In this document: piece after piece, positions 23,505 to 35,484 of the stretch
How positions within the stretch are numbered: the stretch's first letter is position 1
Layout of the letters: every line of letters starts with the position of its first letter
Source: Bisporella sp. PMI_857
Lineage: Eukaryota; Ascomycota; Leotiomycetes; Helotiales; Helotiaceae
Assembly (NCBI GenBank): GCA_021307315.1
Contig: JAJSPD010000062.1
Location: 202,181-266,180 of the forward strand
Length of the DNA: 64,000 bases
Reading direction: 5' to 3'
Made by a program: the position numbers and the translations under genes
The notes under the pieces: generated by a model
Seen by the model: only the letters and a program-made list of their open reading frames with translations
Database searches by the model: none
What the model was told of the DNA's origin: nothing

Positions 23505-23745
23505 ATACTTATCATGTAGCAAAAAGCGTAGTAGCTATCGACTACGCTCTTGCTGATGTTATTATGATTCCTTGACTCTTCGTTCTAAGCTACGTCGTTG
23601 TTGTTGTTTTCTATTTTACATCTTGTGTATTCTGTTTGTTCGTTCGAAGCTATGGTCTATCGCGAGGTGGTTGTAGGTCCTCAGGGACCCATAATTGATG
23701 TGCCCCGGTGGTTCACGTGACTTTATTTACATGCGTATCAACAGT
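23505..23745 (-). repeat. Dispersed repeat, copy 2 (inverted relative to 5735-5905)
   Basis: The reverse complement of this segment aligns with 5735-5905. The core near 23505-23597 shares CATCAGCAAGA, CGTAGTC, ATAGCTACTACGC and TTTTGCTAC. An outer block near 23715-23735 shares ACGCATGTA and TCACG. The copies differ mainly by transitions and by one longer insert on this side. The inverted pair encloses about 17.6 kb. Confidence 0.6.
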
Positions 23746-24686
23746 AAGTAGTCCTTCGAAACGATTTATCAAGGTTTGGGACGAAGATAAAAAGTCAATA
23801 TAACTCTCCATCGAAAGGGTAGCTTCATCGCAAGCGTATTGTTTACTAAAGCACACGGCGTTAAATTCTGATAGGAAGATCCCTTTTGATATTATACGCT
23901 ATCCTAAGATGGAGGAAGAAGCGGATCGCACGGCATGCCGAAAAACATTTAAGCTGATCTAAGAATCAATCCACATCCTAGGCCACCTTGGTATTCGCTG
24001 CCTCGATATAAAGGTTTTTAAACTCCAGGATTGAGAGTTCATATTCTCCGGTAAGTAGCGGCTGCCAATCTGCATCAGCGGCAAAGAAAGCAGTAGCATT
24101 GATCTTTAAGTAAGGATATCAGAGATACCACGGCCTTGGAATTCCCAATAAATTCGCGTAAGCAGTAGAAGGTGGCTAAGGTTTGGGGGCTCCAGAGATT
24201 CCCGTCGCCATCAACTGACAAACTGCGACACGGTTGCGATACGAGGTACGTGCTAGTAGACTAGCGAATCATGGTAATTAATCAAGAGCAGAGCCGAGCT
24301 AAGAATAAGGTTAGTAACAGCTATTCAGTTGAAATATCCTTAGTGAACTAAAGCATAAATCGCTAGAAGTCAGCCAGTCGTCGAAAGCCAACCCTTTGTG
24401 TCTACTAGTTTACCGAGGTAGTGATTCACCCTGTGAGCAAGACCTCTCTTCCGCTATTTGAGACGGCATTCAGGAATGGCAACACCAGGGCTCAAAGCCC
24501 TTAAAAAATCGATCGGAATACGTTAGTAAAAAAGGGGGGGATGACTCATGAGCTGCAAGGAAACAGAGCTCCATGAATTTAAAAAAAAAACTTTTAAAGT
24601 TGCATGGCTAAAGCCCCAAGCAAGAATTTAAAGCCTATTGATCTTCCAACACACATCTTCTCCATAAGAGGTGCGCTACCCAAACC
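23746..24686. other. Gene-free stretch
   Basis: No gene was recognised. It is the 3' flank of the esterase gene. The base composition is AT-rich and short open frames are meaningless. Confidence 0.4.
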
Positions 24687-26305
24687 CTACGCAATGCAGT
24701 TGAAGCTGTCAGCCGAATCTGTGTCTCCATATCCATCATAAATAGCCTTTTGCGGATATGGACACAGCTTCCTGTTGCTGGTGCTATTTCTGGAATTAGT
24801 AAAGCTAATTGGAAGCGCCTCTGGGACCGTCCCGTTCTCAACCCAAGCGGTAAGCGCAGCCCAGATAGCGGTAGGTTGTCCTCCGTTGCCGCCGGAACAA
24901 TGTCGCAATCCAGGTACTTTGTAGTAGCGGTAAAAGTCATGAACATCCGGCGTGACTTCTGTCACTGCGTTGTAGTAGTGCTCACTTCCTTTAGGCGGGA
25001 TGATTTCGTCAAGCTGAAGAGGTGTCAATACGCAATTCTATATGATTGGCTGGGGGGCCTATGGCTTACCAGACCATGGTATCCAAGCATCTTCCCTCCA
25101 GCATCGCGAAAACGAGTGAGATCTGGATCGTTTGCACTGTAGATGTCGTTAAATTGCTGTTTGGAGTAGTGAACCTTGTCATCGAAGTCTTTGCGGGTCA
25201 TTTTGGTGAGGTCGTAGTCTGGGTTCTTCTCGACGAATAGTTGGATCCATTGGGCCCCGAGCAGCGTAGGGGCACCTGTGCAGGTTCCATTGGCGGAGCA
25301 GGTAGTTGCTGCAACGCTCTGTGGTACGCCTGTTCCAGAGATGGGCGAGCCCGGACTGTATCCATACCAGATAAAGTCGCCGTTGGATGTTCGAGAGCCT
25401 GTCCAGGTGATGTTGGCGATGTTTGCTGCGGCAAATGAGAGGGATAGATTCGTTCCCGTCTCTGCGCAGCTGAAGCTGGTACCAACGAGCGAAAAAGGAT
25501 CAAAGTGACAGGCATCTGGGTCTGAGACTAGTCCATCGGCAACACCGTCAAGACTGTCACAAGCCTTGGTAGCTTCTGCTCCAAGGAAATCGAGCTCACA
25601 TGCACGCGGGTACTGTCCAAGAAGGTTCATTTCGAGTTGCGGAAAGTAGGTAGAAGGAACAAGTTCATTCCAGTTGTTTCCTGGAGCTGAGGCAGCGATT
25701 CCGTCGTAGAGACCAGGGTATCTTTGAGCTAGCATAAGGCCTTGGCGACCACCTTGAGAGCAGCCACTCCAGTAGGAATACTTTGGCGGTGCTCCATAAT
25801 AATCTTGAACGAGTGCCTTTGTCAAAATCGCTTCCTCATAAAGAGAGACCGAGCCGAAGTTCTGGAGAGCGTAAAGATTGACGTTTCCCTCACTGACTTG
25901 ACCCCATGGGCTCGCGTCGGTGGCATATCCAAGTCCAGCGTCGGTAGTCATAGTTGCATAGCCTTCTTCAATTGCACCGGCCATGTCCGTGTATGACAAG
26001 AAGAACCTTCCGGCGATGTAACCGCCCCCTCCGGTTGCTTGCAGTCTCCCGTTGTATTTCTCATGAGTTGGTAGCCAAGCTTCTACATTAATAGTGTCGC
26101 CTTGTCCTGGGTGTGTATAGGTGATGGTGACATTGCAGAAGGTTGCATTAGTAACCTTGATTGTTGGGTGATTGTAATTGTAAATTTCGCGAGCGACAGT
26201 GTTGTAATCAGTGACTAAAGATACAGAGACATCAAGAATGCTTGCACCAAACAGCGTTGGTGAGAATGTAGCTGCCGTACACAGGCTATTATTGGTGAGC
26301 GCCAT
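24687..26305 (-). CDS. Tannase / feruloyl esterase family protein
   Basis: Exon 1 (26305-25070) and exon 2 (25013-24687) are joined across a 56-nt intron (GTAAGC..CTTCAG) to give 520 residues. The family is PF07519. The nucleophile is Ser183 in GCSQGG and the acid is Asp414 in HGLLDEIIPPKGS. The base is His450 in VPGLRHCSGG, and Cys182/Cys451 are placed to form the family's disulfide between the Ser and His neighbours. Without splicing the catalytic Asp is lost, which confirms the intron. A Ca-site-like Asp/Gly loop (DSLDGVADGLVSDP) is present. The N-terminus (MALTNNSLCTAATFSPTLFG) lacks an obvious signal peptide, unusual for this normally secreted family, so an unseen 5' exon is possible. 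It would cleave hydroxycinnamate or galloyl esters from plant polymers. Confidence 0.87.
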
Positions 26306-27459
26306 GGTGGCAGAAGAGAACGAATGACGGAAGTGAGTGAGTGTGTGGAGACTTAAAAGTCTGTGATTACATTGAGAGAAAATAGTGTTACTTATAAACT
26401 TCTTTGCAGAAGGTCATTTTCTTATGTTACGCGTGCTATCCTCAACCGCGAATGCAACCATTTGTTTCTGGATCTCTGGCGGGTGCCGAGCAAACACAGC
26501 CTTGAGTACGTGGAATACGTCGTACCACTCCCGTACATATGCCGAGGCTGCCCGTGTGTGGCCCGTATTCGCTTAAGTTACGCGTATCGCTTACAGGCAA
26601 CCAAGGGTCTTTCATCATCATCAAGGAGAGGGATATACTATTGCCCTTCGAGGCCACCAAATTCCACCAAATTGCACTTCGACCTACAACGGGCCGCTGT
26701 AGTCATCTCAATCAAGGTAATTGCGACTCGACCCGAAACAGTTCTTCTACCTACAGTATAAATGATATTGAACTTAATGGCAAACATAATTAGCTTCGCT
26801 ATCCGTTGCCTCGGCCTACGCACTCGCATACCGCTCATGTCTGCATTAAGGCACTTCAGAACCTAGTAATCTTCAGCAAAAGTTTAGCAATAAAGTAAAG
26901 CTTCTATTCTAAAAGCTTGTAAAGTAAAAACGTCACAATTGTTCAGAATCGAGATGCTAAAGTTGAAAGAAATTAGCACGCTGGCATTCACTTAGGTTAA
27001 AACACACTTTGATAGGGGAAAGCTGAACAGAAAGCTGGATAGGGCATATCACGAGGCGGCAATGGGTAGGGCCAGTTGCTCTATTTTGAGTCAACCGAAT
27101 GGGGTCAAGGTTCATAAGACGTGATGGCTTAGGGGCCTGTCGATTGATAATGAGTACGCTCGGTGGTTGTATATTTGGGTACAAAGGAGAAAGTTGATAG
27201 CTCCTTGTGAGGATGACGGGTCACAATGATTAATGGAGAAGGCGCATACACTCGCCCCTTTGTTATAGGCCGACAACCTGTACGGTGCTATCGCTGCCAC
27301 TTTTACGGCCAGGTGCACTGCCATTGCCGGGCACCGGCTCTATTCTGTGGATACAGGTTGACGTTTATGTATGATATGCACAATGAATATAAGGTGTAAC
27401 TCGACCTTTCGACCAGGACCTAAAACGACAGCCCTTCTTTTCACAATGTATTGTATACT
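26306..27459. other. Intergenic region between esterase and beta-galactosidase
   Basis: It contains the esterase promoter next to 26305. Apart from the exon-like remnant at 26414-26570, nothing coding is seen. Confidence 0.4.
26414..26570 (-). pseudogene. Unrecognised exon-like remnant
   Basis: On the minus strand a frame of about 50 codons reads WYDVFHVLKAVFARHPPEIQ, then KQMVAFAVEDSTRNIRK and a stop at 26414. It looks protein-like (amphipathic helices) and ends naturally, but no continuation upstream and no family could be recognised. It may be the last exon of a lost gene or chance. Confidence 0.2.
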
Positions 27460-29199
27460 TCACTCTTCTTCTTCCAAAGAGAACACAGTGACCTCTGCAA
27501 TCATGGTCCGCGCAGGTATCGTGATAGGAATAGGAATTTGCCCTGGGTCTGGCTTTTCGTTCGGCATATTAGCCCAAGCCCCACTACGCGTCTCATCACC
27601 GTTCAGTCTCCGTTCAGTGCGCAATGTCCCAGTCGCCTTATCTACCACACTCTTCTCATCGAATCGCAGTATGCCTGTGAAGACAGATCTTGTTGAGGTG
27701 GCTTTGAACTCTACTTTAAATCCACATCCAACAAGCAAGAATCGCCCAGGCTCCAATTGGAAGATTATGCCAGCACCAGGACCCGGCTTGCCAAAGACGA
27801 ATGCTCGACTAATTCGTAGCTCATAGTCTCCCAAGTATGCTACTCGAGGAGGCGTCAAATCGCTCCCATCGGCTTCTAATTCATCGAAGAAGAAGCCAAC
27901 CATCGAACTAGGATCACGCTGTGCTCTCAGGACGAAATAAGATACAGAATCCAGCAGTTTGTAGTGGCTGGTGAAAGGTGAGTCGACCGCTTTCAAAGTA
28001 TCAATACCAAAAGGACTCGCCAAAAGTGCTTGATAAGTGCCAAACGCCTCCCAGATCCTCCGTGCTCCATACTCGTCTCGGCGCTGCTCTGGGATAATTA
28101 GCGGCTGACCGTGGTGCCTGTACTTCGCCAATGTAGTTGAGTAATCGTTGAGATAGATATCTGGTGCAATGCAATCAAGAGACGGTGCGAACTTTTGCCA
28201 TATGTCCAGGACCTCGGGTACTCCTCCTCCCGAAGGATATACCCCAGGCGTCCCCCCACCACCTGCTACGGCGTCCGTGCTTGGCTTCTTCTGCCATACA
28301 TTCGTGAAAAGCGGGATATTGTACTTCTTTCTACCCGCAGCAGCTATCTTCTCTAGGTATAAAGCATAGTGATACGCCATGAAAAGCTCATCTGTAGCTG
28401 CCGAGTCTCCAAAGAGGGCTTTCCAGGACGGAGTACCTGGACTTGATGCATACTTCTGAATATTCTTAAGGACACGTGAAAAATTATTCTGTAGATCTGG
28501 TAGTAGGTTATCCCAATCATCTGCGATGAATTTGACAATTTCCTCTGGTACTGGTGCTTCAAAAAGGCCATCTGCCGTTTTGCTACGATCTCGAGAATCG
28601 CCCAAAAGGCCAACCTCGTTTTGAACCTGGACCATAATCACAGTGCGGTCTTTGTCCGCTGTCTCCAGGTACGCCATCAACTTAGTGAATGCTTTCAGAT
28701 CGGCATCCAAACACTCTGTATGAAATATTGATAACACGCCAGAATTCACTAGTTTCCCACAATCCTTCTGAAGCAGCATTCTAGGGAACCGTTTTGCGTC
28801 TGTTTTAACCCAGTCCGGCGTGTATGTGGACATTCCTGTCTATTGTTAAAATGGATAATCTCAGTTGACAAATATTAGTGTACCATTTTTGAATGACCCA
28901 AACCAGAGAAGAATCAAACGTAAACCGTACGTTCTGGCGCTTGCGATAATTGCTGTAACCACACTGAAGTCAAACTTTCCTTCCTCCGGCTCGATGTCTT
29001 CCCAGGCGACAGGCCCCAGGACTGTGTTGATTCCCATATCCACCAAGTTCTTCCAGATACCATTCATATAATTTGCAGAACTCATGGACGAGTTTTGCAG
29101 TTCCGCGCCGAGCATCAGGAAGGGCCTGCCGTCCACCCAAAGCTGCCATGACGACTCGAGCTTCTCCAAATAGGGGAGATTACAACTTGTGGCTGGCAT
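27460..29199 (-). CDS. GH35-like beta-galactosidase with DUF5597 C-terminus
   Basis: Exon 1 (29199-28884) and exon 2 (28835-27460) join across GTACAC..ACAG to give 563 residues. The ATG at 29199 (MPATSCNLPYLEKLESSWQL) is the first in-frame ATG; the frame extends upstream only through a TTG. N-terminal GH35 barrel motifs are clear: VDGRPFLMLGAELQNSS, VLGPVAWEDIEPEEG and LILLWFGSFKNG. The probable acid/base is Glu179 in VQVQNEVG and the probable nucleophile is Glu355 in LIIPEQ. The last third matches DUF5597, found in intracellular GH35/GH42-type galactosidases of fungi and bacteria. No signal peptide is seen, so it would hydrolyse imported galactosides. It lies directly downstream of the sugar transporter on the same strand. 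Confidence 0.87.
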
Positions 29200-29908
29200 C
29201 TGATAAGAACAATCACTTGAGCACTTTACGTTGTGAGATATCAAGAGCGTGTGGGAGTCAAGAAATAATTGAGCAGAAGTTGTAAAAACGGCCAAGATCC
29301 TCAAGCTAGTCAACGCCAAGAACTGTTTCTACTGGTGCGCCTGGGAAAGAAGACGCCCCGAATGCCCATCTAAGCTACATATTGCTCACGTTTTAGTAAT
29401 ATTAGTTCTCTTGGGGGCTTAACAATTCCAGGAAGTGCTCAGGGCGATAGGCTCAGCGCGGCCAAGGTTCGGATACACCTACTTCGAAGAAACTTTGCTC
29501 CGGACGACTCTAGCAAAAAATGTTTTGTTTAGCTACAGCATCTAAGGTGCAATTTCATCTAATATTGCGGTTGCACGCGCCATATGGCGACAGCCATCCC
29601 AGGCTGCAATTAGAAGTTTGTCAATTATCAGTTATATCATAGTTCTCAAGCGAAAATTCAATAATGAACGCCAGTATGTTGATGGCTATTCCGAATTGCA
29701 TTGGGGAATCCTTAATCATGAAAAGTGCAGTAATTAATGTTAAGTAAAGGCAGAGTTATTCCATGGCACGATTACCATTTAGTCATTGCCAACAACGAAA
29801 TTTTGCAGTCTTAGAACATTGTACTGCGGTAATACTTGCTATCAAGATAGCAAGTGATTCTATGTACCTGTATAATAGCCGTGGGTTCATGAAAATAACG
29901 ATGACCGC
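29200..29908. promoter_or_regulatory. Promoter region of the beta-galactosidase gene
   Basis: This 709-bp gap between the transporter stop and the galactosidase start must hold the galactosidase promoter and the transporter terminator. I see no clear box beyond AT-rich tracts. Confidence 0.3.
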
Positions 29909-31844
29909 TCATACAGCAGACTTTATAGCTTGCTTCGCATCTATATGGATAACATCCACTGCGTGCTCAATATGGGAATCCTCGAGAATCTCTTTCTCGA
30001 CTGCAATAACAACTCTCTCGGTCCTTTCTTTACCCTCAAACACTAGCATCTGTTAGCACGATCACTGGGGAGGCGAAACAGAGCACTTACAGAAAGACAA
30101 TTCCTCGAGAGTACGGCCGTAAGTCTCCGGAAAAAAGAAGTAGATAAAGACAATTTCGAATGCCAGCCAGCAAATATAGACCAGCAAGAATTTCCAGGCA
30201 ATAGCAGCCAGACCAATAGGGTTGACATACGTGGCGAAGAAGCCGGCACCTTTTCCGAAAAATTGGAACCATGCAATACCACGGGATCGTTCGGCATAGG
30301 GCCAAAGCTCGACGAGATAAGCTAAGTACCAACGTTAGCATTGCTCACGAGGGAGTGTCACGCAGCCACTTACTGTAGGTGAGTGCATTATAAGCAATGT
30401 CATAACACGGGCTGTAAAGGAAGATGAAGACCAGAGTAAGAACTGCAGCAGCCTCTCTTTTGGTGCTCATATAGCGCTCCATTGAGATAGTCCAGGCGGT
30501 ATAGCAGCAGATCAAACTGCAAGCACAAGTAAGATACATCCTGCGGCGAGGGAAGCGGGCAGATATCATTGCACAGCTGACAGCTGCGATAAGAGCCCAG
30601 CAAGAAATGCCAATGTTAATCTTAGACTTGACAACACTATTTGTGATGCCAATAAGATTAAGAATATCGTTGAGGTAGAACCTAGGGCTGTTAATAGTGC
30701 ACAAGGCCAAGAAATAATCAAAGACTTACGAGATCAACGTGTTGCCAGACCACTGCGTAAACAGCCCTAAGAAACCAGAGATCAGCATGCGACGACGCAT
30801 GCCAGATGTCCGGAGCAAGTCCATCCAGGATTGTTTTGCACTCTCTAATTCGATCTTGATAGTTGCCTCAATCTGCGCTATCTCTGCCTTGACAAACATT
30901 GAATCTCGATCACCTTCTGCGTGATACTTGACAAGAATATCAAACGCTTCGTCAGCCCGGTCTTTACTGATTAGATACCTAGGGCTTTCAGGGAGAAAGC
31001 TAAGCCGGTCAGCAGTGCACTCTTTGAGAGAACATTAAGCAGAGCCAAACTTACAAGATGAAAGTGATCTGGAGCATAGCGGGAAAGATCTGAAGAAGTG
31101 AAGGGATACGCCATCCCCAATCATTTGGGATGGTGACTGTTGCCAAGCCTACAGATGCCGCAATGATTTGGCCTAAGAAATACGATGCGTTGAAAAGCGA
31201 GCCTAAGAAAGGTCGTTCCTTAGGATGCCCCAACTCTCCTAGCATAGATGAGCCGGCAATGACACAGAATGGGAACCCGAAACCAAGCATGATACGCGCA
31301 ACAATGTACATCGCAGCTATTAAGAGAAATTAGCAGGCTTTCCAGCTAAAGAGATAATCCCGACTTGCATCCAGTTGAAAACCCTTGCATTATCGCCCCA
31401 ATGACACTAATGAGAGACCCGACCATAATCGACCAACGTCTGCCGAAACGATCGTTGATGAGGGGCACGAAAGGCAGGGCCAAGATAGAACCGAGATTGT
31501 AAGATGCTCCCAGGAAGCCTTTGAGATTCGGCTCAACGGCATATTGGGGAACGCCTGCGATGATCTTTCCTGTTGGTGATCCGAAAACTATTGCCATCTA
31601 AAAGTTAGCGTTCCAAAGCGTTCTGATATCAGATGAGAACAATGCGCTTACACTTCTGCCATGCTGGGACGATCTGCGCAGTATTGACGATCTGACCATC
31701 GAAGCCCGTTGTCATCTCAATTCCCATGCACGCCGGGAACATGACGAGGTACATCGCGCGCAGATTCTTCTTCTTGTACCATGGCACCGTGTCTTCCTCG
31801 ACGAGGCGCGTCACCACTGGGTCGGAGAGTCCATCAGGGCCCAT
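29909..31844 (-). CDS. MFS sugar porter (lactose/galactoside-permease-like)
   Basis: Seven exons (31844-31652, 31587-31369, 31316-31055, 30999-30730, 30681-30374, 30321-30091, 30042-29909) give 538 residues in frame. Twelve hydrophobic segments can be followed, with sugar-porter signatures: DRFGRRWSIMVGS after TM2, MYIVARIMLGFG in TM4, FLPESPRYLISK in the central loop, ARFPRRRMYLT in the second half, and the terminal FFPETYGRTLEEL. Intron 2 starts with GC (GCAAGT..ATAG), the only splice choice that keeps the frame. I chose the first ATG of the open frame (MGPDGLSDPVVTRLVEED). The first nine residues look truncated relative to relatives, so an upstream exon is possible. It should import the substrate of the adjacent intracellular galactosidase and beta-glucosidase. 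Confidence 0.87.
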
Positions 31845-32446
31845 GATGAACGGAGAGCCTGGGTTGCGTTGTGCTTCACGTTAAAGAGGCTCTGGAATGT
31901 ATTGCTCGAACTGCAACCCGTCGAGGAGGGAAGTCGATGTAATGCGCAATGGGAAGACATGGTCTTACATATGTATATTTTTCTCCAATTGATCCTAGTC
32001 TCGGCCACCTTACCCCCAACCCAGCCCCGGATTTGTTCCCAGTCCTACCCCACAGCCTGGATACGTTGTGGGGCGTGACTCCTGGATATACTGATTAGTA
32101 GATAATTAGTCCCGAAATGCGAGTCAAGCATAAGAGCCGAGAATATTTCTCTAATTGGTTCGGAAAAATACAAAATATCCTCCGCGGGCATATCTGCCCC
32201 CACGGGCTCCGCGGCCGTATGCACGTCCCTCCCCGATCACACTTCTACTCATTCCTCCGAAGTAAACCCTTGGCGTCTATTGAAGTATGCGCTAGTCCAC
32301 CCCTCCATATTCCCCACAAGGTACCAATGGCGGCGGCGACTTGGCGAGAATTCTAAGTTGGATGTAAAACGCAACTTTCAAATTCGCCATCTTCTTCAGA
32401 TTTCACTATACAACTCCAAAAATAAGGTTCCCAAAACTCACCCGTC
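31845..32446. promoter_or_regulatory. Divergent promoter with four CreA-type sites
   Basis: This 602-bp gap separates the start codons of the MFS transporter (minus) and the GH3 enzyme (plus). It contains the SYGGRG form GTGGGG or its complement CCCCAC at 32048-32053, 32068-32073, 32198-32203 and 32312-32317. Aspergillus CreA binds this sequence to impose carbon catabolite repression. A GC-rich block (about 32180-32225, with two CCGCGG words) is embedded in AT-rich DNA. Joint glucose repression of the two genes is inferred. Confidence 0.5.
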
Positions 32447-35281
32447 ATGGCATCGGCATTGGACATTGAGGTAATCATTGCTGAGCTCACGCTCTCTGAG
32501 AAGATTATGATTCTTTCTGGTGCAAATGCCTGCAGTACCGTTCCCATCCCGCGACTCAGGGTTCCAAAACTTCAGGTGAGCCCGATACTCCCGTTTGGTC
32601 TGAGGTTGCGCAACTGTCTAATATGTTGTCCGTGGTAGTGCTCAGATGGGCCACAAGGCCTTCGTGGTGGAGGAGGCCGGTTCTTCAATCCTGTAAGTAT
32701 CATACCGCAGGCCACGCGTTGATGCTGAGAACTGCAGCCACAAGGATACCAGCTTCCCGCAGCAATTGGGATGGGCGCCACCTTTGATATCGAACTCCTG
32801 AACAGCCTCGGGAAGTTGCTGGGTGATGAGGGGCAGAGCAAAGGCATACATCTGGCGCTGGCGCCTACGGTTTGCAGTCACGAACGCTGCTCCCTAATAG
32901 TGGTGTTTGGTGCTGATTTTTAATTTTTTTTAAAGTCCAACGCTCTCCCCTATTAGGTCGTGGATACGAAGCATACGCTGAGGACCCAGTACTCTCAGGC
33001 ACGTTGGCAGCACATCTCATTAACGGCTTACAAGAGCGTGGTGTCGGTTCTTGTATCAAGCATTATGCAGCACACGATCAGACGGCGCACGGCTCCCAGG
33101 ACTCAGTCCTAATGTCCCAACGTACTCTGCGTGAGCTTCACATCCTGCCATTTCAGGTGGCTTTTGCAACAACCAAGCTCAGCAAGACTGGAACGCCCTG
33201 GTCGATTATGACCTCTTATAACAGGGTCAACGGAATACACTGCAGTGAAGACGCTTACATGATTAATGGCATTCTCAGGAATGAATGGGGCTGGGAAGGC
33301 CTGGTTATGAGTGACTTTTGGGGCACATACAGCACGAGCAAGTCAATTAATGCTGGCTTGGATCTCGAGATGCCACAGCAAATCTGGAGGGGTCGGCAGC
33401 TGGCTGATGCTGTTGAGTGTCGTAAGGTTTCTCTGCGGACTGTTGATACGGCTGTCAAGAGGCTTTTGCAATTGATGAACAGAACAAAGGCTTACGAAGC
33501 ACCCAAAGATGGGGAAGACACGGAGCACCTCAACACCGAGCACAGTCACAAATTAACCCGGAAAGTTGCTGCGGACTCTATTGTATTGCTCAAGAATGAC
33601 AGGGGTATTCTACCCCTAAACAGGAGTAAGAAGCAGCGGTATGGATTGATAGGGGAGCTTTTCGAGCATCCGGCTACTTGTGGTGGTGGCGGCTCTGAAG
33701 TGAACCCGTTCTACATCAGCACGCCGCTTGATGCCATAAGTCAAGTTGTAGGTACTGAGAATGTTCAGTACACGCCTGGCTGTTACAGTTAGTTCCCTTA
33801 CGCCAGCCAGCCATTCTAAGAGCCTTATTAACTTTTGCAACAGCTCGGAGGTGGACCCCATTGATAGAGCGGGGTTTTACTCAGCCTCAATCCTCCAAAC
33901 CTGGACTTCTGTTGGAGTGGTTCGGCGAGGACCCGAGAGAGTCGAAGCTTGCACCGTGTGTGCTTTCTGACACAACCATAAGCACCATTATGTACTTCAG
34001 CCAGATGATACTCCCCACCGTTCCTCAAACCCACTTCCTCCGGGTCAAGGCAACATACACAGCTGAATCGTCCTGCAAATATCGTTTTGGGCTCAGTGTC
34101 TGCGGAAGAGCCAGGATGAGCATTGACGGCAAAGAAGTTGCAGATCTCTGGAAAAGTAAGCCAGAAAAGACCGACGAGACCCCTGTTTTTAATAAGTTCA
34201 CTATGGAGCGTTTCGTAGATATGGACCTTGAGGAGGGGCGCAGCTATGATTTTGAGATCGTCATGACCAACGCAAAGGATGACGCAGTTGTTGGTGACCC
34301 GGGCGCGGGTGGTCTTCGTCTTGGTGGCCATAGATTACTTGATGAAGACAAGGCCATCGAAGACGCTGCCGAGCTTGCACGGAAGGTTGATATACCCATA
34401 GTCATGGCGGGGCTCGGTGCTGATTGGGAGTACGAAGGCGCTGACCGCACTGACCTCTTACTTCCAAGACGGCAAAACGAGCTCGTTCAAAAGGTTGTTG
34501 AGGCTAACCCGAATACTGTAAGTGAACACACTCCATATCCCACTATTCAGGACAGTACTAGAAACTTACGATGAGTCAGATCGTGGTGACTCAAGCAGGT
34601 TTGCCATTCGAAATGCCCTGGCTGTCTTCTACCCATACTCTCGTTCACGCCTGGTATGGAGGTCAGGAGACCGGCCACGGCATCGCTGACGTGCTTTTCG
34701 GGGACGTCAACCCATCTGGCAAGCTCTCAATCACCTTCCCCAAGAAAGTCGAAGACAACCCAGCGTTTTTGACCTTCGGTAAGCAAGATCGTGTCCTCGT
34801 TTATGGCGAGGGTGTGTTTGTGGGGTATCGGTACTACGAGAAATTGAAGAGAGAGCCACTGTTCTACTTTGGATATGGTTTAAGTTACACCAAATTCGAG
34901 CAGACTAATCTATTCGTGCCGAGTGTATTTGAGCCAAAGGCAGATACTGTTATCACAGTACTAGTTGATGTGGAGAATGTAGGAGAAAGCCCCGGTGCCG
35001 AGGTCGTGCAGATCTATGTTGGTGACCTCAAGTGCACGGTCCAAAGGCCTCGAAAGGAATTGAAGGCATTCGCAAAAGTCTATCTGGCTAAGGGGGAGAA
35101 GCGCACTGTTGAGTTAACGCTGGACAAGTATGCCGTTTCTTTCTGGTCTGAAGAACTAGAAGAGTGGAAGGTCGAGGCTGGCGATTTTGAGGTCATTGTT
35201 GGAAAGAGCTCAGATCCGAAGGATGAGCTGTTGAGGGCAATGTTTAACGTGCCCAAGACATTTTCATGGACTGGCTTGTAG
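32447..35281 (+). CDS. GH3 beta-glucosidase with PA14 domain
   Basis: Six exons (32447-32575, 32639-32692, 32738-32909, 32957-33787, 33844-34517, 34580-35281) give 853 residues. The GH3 barrel begins LDIEVIIAELTLSEKIMILS, and SDGPQGLRGG follows. IKHYAAHD is the conserved KH pair, and the nucleophile Asp is at about residue 238 in LVMSDFWGTYS. A PA14 insert lies at about 400-550 (LLLEWFGEDP, RVKATYTAESSCKYRFGLSV). The second GH3 domain has VHAWYGGQETGHGIADVLFG, and a fibronectin-III-like C-terminus follows. No signal peptide is present, so it is probably intracellular. The exon 3/4 junction is uncertain: the only in-frame splice leaves the usual RSPLxGRGFE loop as ERCSLIVVFGRGYE, with three extra residues. 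It is divergent from the MFS gene and is probably co-regulated with it. Confidence 0.85.
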
Positions 35282-35484
35282 AAATCGGTTGTTGGGTTTG
35301 GGGAAAGGGTTGAATCGTACTATTTCTAGATACCATACCACTACTCTATACTCTACAACCCAATCTTAATTGGCTTTAACCCGAACCCCTCCATTGTCCG
35401 CGTCGGGTCCGACTTTTTCCTCGCAACTTCAGGTTTTGAATACTTCCCTGGTCTTCCAATTTATCATAGCAAGTGCCTTCTGGA

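Noticed and set aside
25025..25069. Frameshift in the tannase-family gene
   Set aside because: The apparent break is a normal 56-nt intron with good GT..AG and restores the catalytic Asp.
26363..26761. 132-codon plus-strand frame upstream of the esterase
   Set aside because: No domain, no splice support, and an unlikely composition.
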